From: JAWKWH01 sp963669455
GTDB taxonomy: Bacteria; Pseudomonadota; Alphaproteobacteria; Rhizobiales; Rhizobiaceae
Direction of reading: 5' to 3'
Length of the DNA: 64,000 nt
Assembly (NCBI GenBank): GCA_963669455.1
Contig: OY770026.1
Location: 868,001 to 932,000, forward strand
Of this stretch, positions 16,333 through 23,682 are shown piece by piece; position 1 is the first letter of the stretch; each line of letters starts with the position of its first letter. The notes beneath the pieces were generated by a model that had not been told where the DNA came from, ran no database searches, and saw nothing but the letters and a program-made list of their open reading frames with translations. Both the position numbers and the translations under genes were made by a program.

Positions 16333-17253
16333 ATGGCCGGGCAACTTTCTTCAAATAACGGCAATGCCTCCAATATCTATCAGGGCAATGGTCTGACATT
16401 GATGCTGCCTTCATGGCTGGTGATCTGCGTCCTGCTGGTTGTTCCGGTCGGCATCATGTTGGTCTACTCCTTCCTGACCAAAGAATTTCGCGGTGGCGTG
16501 ATTTGGGAATTTTCGCTTGCAGCCTACGACCAGTTTTTCTTCTATCGCGGTCTTTTTGGCGATGAAGCTCCCACAATCGAGTGGACCTATATTGCAATCT
16601 TCTGGCGCTCCATCTGGCAGGCCGGGCTGGCCACAATTTTGTGCCTGATTATTGGCTTTCCAACAGCCTGGTTCATTGCAACCCGTCCCCCATCAAGTCG
16701 CGCTTTTTGGCTCTTCCTGATCACCATCCCTTATTGGGTCAATCTATTGATCCGCACGATTTCCATGAAATTTCTGATCCGCGACGAAGGCCCTATTAAT
16801 GAGTTCCTCATCTGGCTTGGTCCAATTTCCGAGCCGATCCATATGATCAATACCAACTTCGCGGTTCAACTCGGACTGTTTTATTCCTACCTGCCGTTCA
16901 TGGTGCTGCCGATCTATGCCAGTGTCGAGCGGTATGATTTCGGCCTCTCAGAGGCGGCAGCGGATCTTTACGCCTCTCGCTGGGTAACATTGCGCAAGAT
17001 CATCCTTCCTGTCGTGAAACCGGGGGTCATCGCCGGATGCATCCTGGTCTTTGTTCCAAGCCTTGGCGCATTCTTGGCTCCCGATCTTCTGGGTGGGGCC
17101 AAGAACTTCATGATTGGCTCGCTCATTGAGGAGCAATTCAAAGGAAATGCCGGCAACTGGCCGTTTGGGGCGGCTGCTGCCATGATCCTTCTTACCATGG
17201 TGTTGATCGTGCTTATCATCTATGCGCGTGCCCAAAATCGGGAGCGCACGTAA
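16333..17253 (+). CDS. Polyamine-type ABC transporter permease 1 (PotB-like)
   Basis: A 306-residue inner-membrane permease with about six transmembrane segments. The EAA loop that contacts the ATPase is visible as EAAADLYASRWVTLRKIILP (about residues 207-226). Its ATG begins immediately after the right TA of the MITE, and the MITE end provides no purine-rich ribosome-binding site, so initiation may be weak. The TAA stop overlaps the next permease ATG by one base (TAATG). It pairs with permease 2, the PotA-like ATPase and the PotD-like binding protein. Confidence 0.9.
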   Translation: MAGQLSSNNGNASNIYQGNGLTLMLPSWLVICVLLVVPVGIMLVYSFLTKEFRGGVIWEFSLAAYDQFFFYRGLFGDEAPTIEWTYIAIFWRSIWQAGLATILCLIIGFPTAWFIATRPPSSRAFWLFLITIPYWVNLLIRTISMKFLIRDEGPINEFLIWLGPISEPIHMINTNFAVQLGLFYSYLPFMVLPIYASVERYDFGLSEAAADLYASRWVTLRKIILPVVKPGVIAGCILVFVPSLGAFLAPDLLGGAKNFMIGSLIEEQFKGNAGNWPFGAAAAMILLTMVLIVLIIYARAQNRERT

Positions 17254-18065
17254 TGAAGGCAGCCAGAATTGATCTCCGGCACTTTACGGGCTTTCCCCTC
17301 ATCACAGGGGTCTGCCTGATACTTCTCTATGCACCCCTGCTGATTGTGGCGGTCTATTCGTTCAACGACAGCCCATCAATCACGACCTGGGAAGGTCTGT
17401 CGCTGCGCTGGTACCGAGATGTGTTTTTCGGCGTTGAGGCCAGCAAGTTCAAAACAGCAGCATTCAACTCAATCACGATTGCAAGCATGGCTGCAACGGT
17501 GGCGACAATACTCGCGACATCGGCTGCAACGGCAATGAGCCGGGCTGGTCAATTTAAGGGCAAATCCGTGAGTTTTGCGCTGATCAATTTGCCGCTGATG
17601 GTGCCTGAAATCGTCACCGCGGTTGCAACTTTGATCTTCTTTTCAGCGATCGGCTTTACGACCGGCTACTTGTCGATCCTATTGGCTCACATCGTTTTCT
17701 GTATTCCGTTTGCTTACCTGCCGATCTCGGCTCGCATGCAGGGTATTCCCGATGGCTATGAGCAGGCGGCGCTAGACCTCTATGCGACGCGTTGGCAGGC
17801 GTTCCGCCTCATTTTGCTGCCTCTCATGCTTCCGGGCATTTTGTCGGGATTTCTCCTGGCGTTCATCATCTCACTCGATGATTTCATCATCACCAGCTTT
17901 GTCAAAGGCGCCGGTATCGAAACGTTACCAACGGCGATCTTCGGAGCGGTGAAAATCGGCATCAAGCCCAACATCATGGCGATCTCAACACTGCTTTTGG
18001 TCGTCTCAATCCTGTTTGTCACCCTCTCCTATTTGATCGGAAGAGCGGGTGAAAAATCCAACTAG
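17253..18065 (+). CDS. Polyamine-type ABC transporter permease 2 (PotC-like)
   Basis: A 270-residue permease with about six membrane spans, including an N-terminal segment ending YAPLLIVAVYSFNDS, a phrase common in PotC proteins. The EAA loop appears as EQAALDLYATRWQAFRLILL (about residues 170-189). It begins inside the stop codon of permease 1. The following binding-protein gene starts 23 bases later behind a strong AAGGAGG site. Confidence 0.9.
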   Translation: MKAARIDLRHFTGFPLITGVCLILLYAPLLIVAVYSFNDSPSITTWEGLSLRWYRDVFFGVEASKFKTAAFNSITIASMAATVATILATSAATAMSRAGQFKGKSVSFALINLPLMVPEIVTAVATLIFFSAIGFTTGYLSILLAHIVFCIPFAYLPISARMQGIPDGYEQAALDLYATRWQAFRLILLPLMLPGILSGFLLAFIISLDDFIITSFVKGAGIETLPTAIFGAVKIGIKPNIMAISTLLLVVSILFVTLSYLIGRAGEKSN

Positions 18066-18088
18066 GCTCGATCAACAAGGAGGAAACT

Positions 18089-19123
18089 ATGAAGAAATAT
18101 CTTGTAACATCTGTCGCTGCTGCAGCACTGTTTGCCAGTTCGATGGCTGCGCAGGCCGAGGGTAAGCTGTCAATCTATCACTGGTTTGACTACATTCCCC
18201 AGGAGCTGCTCGACAAGTTCTCAAAAGAACATGACGTCGAAGTCACCATGGATACATTCGACTCCAATGAGGCGATGCTTGCCGCCCTCAAAGCCGGTAA
18301 GATGGGCAGCTATGATGTCGCAGTTCCCAGTGACTATATGGTCAAGATCATGGGCGAGGAAGGCTTGCTGGACACCATCGGTGATGGAGAATTGTCCAAC
18401 TTTGGCAATATTGCGCCGGACTGGCTGAATGTTCCCTTTGATAATGGTCGCAAGAGTTCGGTTCCATATCAGTGGGGTTCGTCAAATTTTGCTGTGTTGA
18501 AATCTGCCGGCATCAGCGATGTTCACACCTCAGAGCTTGTCTTCAATCCGCCTGAAGTATTGAAGGGCAAAATCAACATGCTCGATAGTCAGGGTGAAGT
18601 CCTGGCGCTGGCGTCGCTCTATCTGGGTATTCCCCAGTGTTCATCGGACCGAGATCAGCTGAAACAGCTTAATGATCTGGTTGTGAGCGCTAAGGCAAAC
18701 TGGGCGTCTTTTGCGTCGGACACTGCCAAGGATCAGCTTCTAGCGGGTGATGCCTCGCTCAGCATGATCTATAGTGGTCAGGCCGCAAAGGCACGCCAAG
18801 AGGGCGCGGCACTTGAGTATTCCTTCCCCAAGGAAGGCTATATTCTTTTTGCCGACAGCATCGTTCTGCTGAAAGACGCTCCCAACCGTGACAATGCGAT
18901 CAAGTTCATGAATTTCATGCTTGAACCTGAGAACGTCGCGGCGGTGTCCAACTATGCACAATACGGCAACAACGTAACCGGTGCTGACAAGTTCATGGAC
19001 GCAGCTCTCGCAAAATCACCGGAACTCAACCCGCCGGCAGGCTCCAAAGGTCATTTCGTTGAGGCCTGCGCTCAAGAAGTGCAGGAATATTACGACCGCA
19101 TCTGGACCAACGTGAAAAAATAA
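18089..19123 (+). CDS. Periplasmic polyamine-type substrate-binding protein (PotD-like)
   Basis: A 344-residue secreted binding protein. A Sec signal peptide (KKYLVTSVAAAALFASSMAA, cleavage near residue 22-24, AQA|EG) precedes a mature domain starting KLSIYHWFDYIPQELLDKFS, the N-terminal pattern of PotD/PotF proteins (short strand followed by a W/N-Y/W element). AAGGAGG lies six bases before the ATG, the strongest ribosome-binding site of the operon, as expected for the most abundant component. The ligand is a polyamine or similar cationic amine by family; the exact amine cannot be read off. Confidence 0.88.
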   Translation: MKKYLVTSVAAAALFASSMAAQAEGKLSIYHWFDYIPQELLDKFSKEHDVEVTMDTFDSNEAMLAALKAGKMGSYDVAVPSDYMVKIMGEEGLLDTIGDGELSNFGNIAPDWLNVPFDNGRKSSVPYQWGSSNFAVLKSAGISDVHTSELVFNPPEVLKGKINMLDSQGEVLALASLYLGIPQCSSDRDQLKQLNDLVVSAKANWASFASDTAKDQLLAGDASLSMIYSGQAAKARQEGAALEYSFPKEGYILFADSIVLLKDAPNRDNAIKFMNFMLEPENVAAVSNYAQYGNNVTGADKFMDAALAKSPELNPPAGSKGHFVEACAQEVQEYYDRIWTNVKK

Positions 19124-19146
19124 CCTCCCAGGGCGGGAACACGGTC

Positions 19147-19917
19147 ATGAAACTGGCTCTCTACCAAGGTCCCTCTTTTGCGGGGGACCACAGGGCAACA
19201 TTTGACAAGATCCATCAAATGGTGTCGGCAGCAAGTGCTGCTGGAGCCAGCATGATCGTGTTTCCCGAACTTTTTCTACCTGGATACAATCAGTCGGGCC
19301 TGCTCAACCGGGATGCGCAGACCCGAGGCGAAGGCTGGGAAGCGCAGCTCTGCAAAACTGCTTCCAAAATACAATGCGCGATCACCATTGGGTGGGCGGA
19401 ACGGGATGGCGATCAGGTCTTCAACGCCGCCTCCACATTTGGCGCTGGCAGGCAGGTTCTCGCGCGATACAGAAAACTTCAATTGTTCGGCCCAACCGAA
19501 GCCGCGATTTTTTCGCCCGGGGATGATTACACTGTTTTCGACTTCGAAGGCATCAAGACGGCCTTGCTCATTTGCTATGACATCGAATTCTCCCACCATG
19601 CGCGTTGCCTGGCCGAACAAGGCGTTGAACTGATCCTAGTGCCGACCGCAAATAGCGAAGAATACCCAAACGTCCCGGAAATACTGGTGCCAGCACGGGC
19701 TCTCGAAAGCGGCTTGAGTGTTGCATATGCCAATTATTGCGGCACCGAAAACGAACTTACCTACTCCGGTGGTTCAGTCATTGTTGGCCCGGATGGCAAT
19801 GCTCTGGCCAAAGCGGGCAAGACCGAAACTTTGCTCATCTCAGAAATACCGAAAATCGCATCATACGCCGCGCATTCTCTAAGTACACAACTCCAAGACT
19901 TTCGAAAGTTGACATAG
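19147..19917 (+). CDS. Nitrilase-superfamily amidohydrolase
   Basis: A 256-residue carbon-nitrogen hydrolase that cleaves amides through a Cys thioester. The Glu-Lys-Cys triad is visible: Glu in MIVFPELFLPGYN (about residue 42), Lys in ARYRKLQLFGP (about 113), Cys in LLICYDIEFSH (about 145). It lies 23 bases after the binding-protein gene and is followed two bases later by the aminotransferase. Candidates are N-carbamoylputrescine amidohydrolase (AguB-like, usually nearer 290 residues) or an omega-amidase. The context favours an amide formed during polyamine breakdown. Confidence 0.82.
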   Translation: MKLALYQGPSFAGDHRATFDKIHQMVSAASAAGASMIVFPELFLPGYNQSGLLNRDAQTRGEGWEAQLCKTASKIQCAITIGWAERDGDQVFNAASTFGAGRQVLARYRKLQLFGPTEAAIFSPGDDYTVFDFEGIKTALLICYDIEFSHHARCLAEQGVELILVPTANSEEYPNVPEILVPARALESGLSVAYANYCGTENELTYSGGSVIVGPDGNALAKAGKTETLLISEIPKIASYAAHSLSTQLQDFRKLT

Positions 19918-19919
19918 CC

Positions 19920-21293
19920 ATGATACTCAACCTGCCCGAAACAACCGATGACATCCTGACCGACGATTCTCATATGATTCAATCATTTGCAGATTTGGAT
20001 GCACTGAAACAAATTTCTGCGCCCACGGCAATTGTAAGCGCCGAAGGTCCCTACGTAACCGACAGCCAGGGCAATTCCATGCTGGATGGCATTGGAGGCC
20101 TTTGGTGCGTAAATGTCGGCCACGGACGCTCTGAAATCATCAATGCGATCAATGATCAGCTGAACAGGCTGGACTATTATTCCACCTTCTACAACTTTAC
20201 CCACCCGGCGGCTGCAGCGTTGGCAAAAAAGGTCGCTTCACTTGCGCCCGGCCAACTCAATCGGGTCCTTTTCAGCAATTCAGGAAGCGTGGCAAACGAT
20301 AGCGCGATAAGGATGCTTCATCATTACAATAACCGGCTGGGCAGACCGAATAAGAAGAAGATCCTGTCACGCATCAATGCTTATCATGGCTCCACACACC
20401 TTGCGATGGCCATGACCACGCCAAAGTTCAGCGAAGGCTGGGATTGCGCCACTGAACTGGTGCATCACCTAAAATGCCCTCACTACTACTGGCACGCCGA
20501 TGAGATGACAGAGGCGGAGTTTCTTGATGTTTTGGCTGATGATCTCAGGTCCGAAATCGAGAGAACTGGTGCGGAAAATATCGCTTGCTTCATCGCCGAG
20601 CCGATTATGGGGGCCGGCGGTGTAATCGTTCCGCCCGTCGGGTACCATCAACGCATGCGCGAGATCACCAAAGCGTATGATATCAAGCATATCTCAGATG
20701 AGGTCGTGACCTCGTTCGGCAGACTTGGTCATATGTTTGCCTCACAAGATGTCTATGGAATCGAACCCGATATCATCACCACAGCAAAGGGGCTTACCTC
20801 CGGCTATCAACCTTTGGCTGCCACCATCATCTCGGATGAGATCTACGATGTGATTTCAGATAGGGGTGCGATGTTTTTTCACGGCATGACCTACTCGGGC
20901 CACCCCGCAGCCTGCGCAGCCGGCCTGGCGAATATCGAGTTGATAGAGCGTGATGGCATTTTGGAAAATGTCCGCAAAACCGGTCCGTTTTTTGAAAGAA
21001 CACTCAAACAATTGGAAGCGCTGGACGGTGTGGGAGAAGTGCGCGGCAGTCATTTCATGATGGGAATCCAATTTGTTTCAGACAAGCAAACCAAGGCCCT
21101 GTTCCCTGTGGACGTCAACATTGCGCAACAAGTTGCCGACGAGGCGGCAAAAACGGGACTGATCATCCGACCTTCCGGCGATTTCGCTATCCTGTCTCCA
21201 ACGTTGATCATGGATGAAGCCCAGATCACAGACATTGGAACAATTCTGGAAAATGCCATCAAGAAAGTGGTCCAAGGCATTCGGTCGTCCTAG
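19920..21293 (+). CDS. Class III (omega) aminotransferase, polyamine catabolism
   Basis: A 457-residue pyridoxal-phosphate enzyme of the class III aminotransferase family. The catalytic lysine lies in ITTAKGLTSGY (Lys about residue 290) and the cofactor-binding Asp region in ISDEVVTSFGR. Length and the motif FYNFTHPAAAALAKKVA agree with putrescine/omega-amino acid:pyruvate aminotransferases such as SpuC. I chose the ATG at 19920, two bases after the hydrolase stop; the frame is open farther upstream, but that part overlaps the hydrolase. It probably deaminates the imported amine to an aldehyde and closes the operon. Confidence 0.87.
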   Translation: MILNLPETTDDILTDDSHMIQSFADLDALKQISAPTAIVSAEGPYVTDSQGNSMLDGIGGLWCVNVGHGRSEIINAINDQLNRLDYYSTFYNFTHPAAAALAKKVASLAPGQLNRVLFSNSGSVANDSAIRMLHHYNNRLGRPNKKKILSRINAYHGSTHLAMAMTTPKFSEGWDCATELVHHLKCPHYYWHADEMTEAEFLDVLADDLRSEIERTGAENIACFIAEPIMGAGGVIVPPVGYHQRMREITKAYDIKHISDEVVTSFGRLGHMFASQDVYGIEPDIITTAKGLTSGYQPLAATIISDEIYDVISDRGAMFFHGMTYSGHPAACAAGLANIELIERDGILENVRKTGPFFERTLKQLEALDGVGEVRGSHFMMGIQFVSDKQTKALFPVDVNIAQQVADEAAKTGLIIRPSGDFAILSPTLIMDEAQITDIGTILENAIKKVVQGIRSS

Positions 21294-21360
21294 ACGGTGT
21301 GGACGAGTTATCGTTTTGTTAGTAGCGGATCGGCTCTGGTTTTACGCACTGGAGGGTTCC

Positions 21361-21753
21361 ATGTCTGATTTACACCGTCATGATATCAGCGATGAAGTTT
21401 GGCTTTGTCTGAAGCCATATTTGCCGGGTTCGAAGGGAAACCGGGGCCGGTACGGGGAAGATAGCTGATTGTTTCTCAACGCTGTTTTCTGGAAGCTTCG
21501 CACCGGTGTTCCCTGGCGCGATCTACCGCCGCAATTCGGCTGCTGGAACAATGTCTGGCGGCGGTTCCAGCGCTGGCGCGAACTGGGTGTATGGGAAAAG
21601 CTACTCGCGCAGTTCGCCGATGAGCCTGACTTCGAGTGGCTGATGATCGATGCCAGCCACATCAAGGCCCATCCCCATGCGAGCGGCTTGACACCGGATC
21701 GCCACCCCAATCGACAAATAGAATTGACTCTGAATGGACTAAAACTGCTCTAG
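21361..21753 (+). pseudogene. IS5-family transposase fragment with nonsense mutation
   Basis: The frame from ATG 21361 reads DLHRHDISDEVWLCLKPYLP and continues into FLNAVFWKLRTGVPWRDLP and LMIDASHIKAH, the N-terminal half and first catalytic Asp region of IS5/IS427-type transposases. A TGA at 21466-21468 interrupts the frame where related proteins usually have Arg (CGA to TGA would explain it). After HASGLTPDRHPNRQ homology ends, so the catalytic C-terminal half is missing. This is a dead remnant; I could not define its terminal repeats. Confidence 0.75.
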
Positions 21754-21868
21754 CGCTGACTAAGGCCAAGTGCAATTGGGGCTTTGGATTGTGCATCTGC
21801 ACTTGATGCAATCCATGCCATGTCCCCTTCGAACCATAAGGCGACAAGGTCACGCAAATATGGGTAAT

Positions 21869-22027
21869 CTATCGTCTCAATGAGCAAAGCCGGATTTCCA
21901 GTTCCTCCACCTGCTGGCCAAAACCACTCTTCAAATTGGCAAACTGCTGATCATATCCCTCCGCTGTGCGGAAATAAAACCCTCCAACAGAAACATCATA
22001 GGGTTGAGCGTAAAGTATCATCTTCAT
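21869..22027 (-). pseudogene. ArdA-like antirestriction protein, N-terminal fragment
   Basis: A 52-codon frame starts at ATG 22027 behind an excellent GGAGGAGTGT ribosome-binding stretch. It reads MKMILYAQPYDVSVGGFYF and then GFGQQVEELEIR, resembling the first 45 or so residues of alphaproteobacterial ArdA-like proteins, before ending after eight unrelated residues. A full protein would be over 150 residues, so the gene appears truncated near the IS5 remnant. Family recognition is from memory of sequence patterns and is uncertain. Confidence 0.4.
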
Positions 22028-22563
22028 ACACTCCTCCAAATGGGTAATGGGTTGCATATGCCGCCCCGCCCTTTGGCGAGAATGGGGTACAAATGGAAGG
22101 GAAAAACCGGCGAAACATACTCTGATTTGTTGGGGAGACCTTCAGGGGGAACCAACAAAACAAGTTTGTCTTCGATCTGTTTTTATCGAGGTGCGCCTTG
22201 GGCAAAGCCCCAATTCAAAACGAGAAAACCATGCAGTTAGAGAACCGCTTAAATTCCGGAGAGAAATCAGCCGACAAGGGCCTGAATAAGCCTTCACACC
22301 GCACCGCCTTGAAGGCCCGATACAATTTTATTGGGAAGTTTAGCCATCACTCATCTTCCGGCTTGACATAACAGAGGGCGAGTGAACAGATATAACTTCG
22401 TGGGTTGAGAAAATTCCAAATATACAAAATCCGCAAGAATAGTCTAAAATGAATTCATGGCGGATGGAATATTGTTTAAGTAAATTGACCAATCCCTGAA
22501 TCTAACGACAAAGCCGTTAATTCAATTTCCCATAACTCAAAATCAGTGAATTTGGAGCGCTGC
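22028..22563. other. Gene-poor accessory stretch
   Basis: These 536 bases contain short open frames on the + strand (22004-22289) with Trp/Cys/Arg-rich products that look non-coding. From about 22370 the sequence becomes markedly AT-rich, continuing into the orphan membrane-protein gene. I see no promoter or repeat that I can support. Confidence 0.5.
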
Positions 22564-23235
22564 GTGAATTACATACTTGCAACTTTTGTTTCATTTTCTG
22601 TTGCAACTTTCTTGTATTTGCTGGGTCCAATCATTTTGATTCCAGTTACGTGGTGGATAATTTATGGAGCCGATATTTCTCCAAATAGAAGATCATTCGC
22701 AAAAATGTCCTTGGAAAAATTCCTGCTAGTTTCAGGTGCGGCAAGCCTGTTCTCAGGATATATGTTTTCTATTTTTGGGGGAAATGAAGTAATAGAAGAG
22801 TATGCTGAATTAGCATCCTCTGGCTCTTTGTTTAAAATCGGCATTCAACATGTAATTCAAGAAACTGGAAGCCATTCCATTGACGATGTTTTTATTGCGT
22901 CTCGGAATTATATAATTTATTTATCATCAATAACTGTATTTTTTTTCTTCGGAATAGTTATTTTTTCTAGAGTTCATGCGTTTCGTGTTGAAGTCAGAAA
23001 AAATCTAATCAAGAAAAATGATATTGAGGTGACAGGATATTTATTGGGGATGTTACTGCTGGGATTCTTAGCTGTAGCGTTCAATTTGGTGATCTATTTT
23101 TTGTTTGTTGATCCCGGTAGCAAATATTTTGACGGTTTACTCGGAAATATTTTGTTTTCCACACTGCTTGTTTTGATTGCGGCGGCGGAGACGGCATTTT
23201 GGTTTGTTTTTCAAAGAATGCAAAGCGCAACTTGA
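22564..23235 (+). CDS. AT-rich orphan membrane protein
   Basis: A 223-residue protein (from GTG 22564, preceded by GGAG at six bases; GTG 22546 would add six residues). It has four to five hydrophobic segments: around residues 5-30, 55-75, 110-135, 155-185 and 195-215, with short Lys/Arg-rich cytoplasmic loops (RVEVRKNLIKKND). Codon use is AT-rich (many AAA, ATT, TTT) and clearly unlike the flanking genes, a sign of recent transfer. I do not recognise a family. It stands alone between mobile-element remnants and a monooxygenase gene. Confidence 0.65.
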   Translation: MNYILATFVSFSVATFLYLLGPIILIPVTWWIIYGADISPNRRSFAKMSLEKFLLVSGAASLFSGYMFSIFGGNEVIEEYAELASSGSLFKIGIQHVIQETGSHSIDDVFIASRNYIIYLSSITVFFFFGIVIFSRVHAFRVEVRKNLIKKNDIEVTGYLLGMLLLGFLAVAFNLVIYFLFVDPGSKYFDGLLGNILFSTLLVLIAAAETAFWFVFQRMQSAT

Positions 23236-23249
23236 CGGAGATTAAGTTA

Positions 23250-23567
23250 TGGTAGCCTACGCGCCACTTTTCAGGGTCCTGGCAGCACTTTCAGACGATG
23301 AAATTAAATGGTGGAGAGCCGGGCCGAATTTCGAACTTGGAGTCAAAGGCCGCGACTGCGGCCCGGGATTTTGCCCGCCCACGCGGAGGCGTTGAGCAAA
23401 GCGAAACTGCCGTGAGCGAAATAATGGCGGACCTGCGAGGAAAAAGTTCGAACCATTTCGATGATCTTTTCTCAACGCTCGAAGAATGGGAGGCAATAAT
23501 TCAATCACTTAATGACTTCCCTGTGGATCATCATCCTCATGATGCACCTAAGTTGGAAAACAATTAG
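23250..23567 (+). other. Weak overlapping small reading frames
   Basis: Two short frames overlap here: 23250-23396 (48 residues, ending in a Pro/Arg-rich tail; GGAG lies eight bases before its ATG) and 23298-23567 (89 residues, with EIMADLRGKSSNHFDDLFST in its second half). The latter's C-terminal part has protein-like composition; its beginning does not. A frameshifted or decayed small gene is possible. The remaining bases to 23682 show nothing. Confidence 0.25.
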
Positions 23568-23682
23568 GGCGAATGACGGGAAAGAACCCATATCTACCAA
23601 CTGCTACAGGAAGACGAGTGTCTGCTTTCGTAGTAAAAATCACACACCACCACTTGCATACCACGCTATGCAGGCTTGCATT

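Noticed and set aside
19737..19919. Upstream extension of the aminotransferase frame
   Set aside because: It overlaps the nitrilase-family gene and lacks similarity to class III aminotransferases; ATG 19920 gives the family length.
22047..22289. Possible 80-residue gene
   Set aside because: Trp/Cys/Arg-rich composition, no ribosome-binding site, and an equally open overlapping frame argue against coding.
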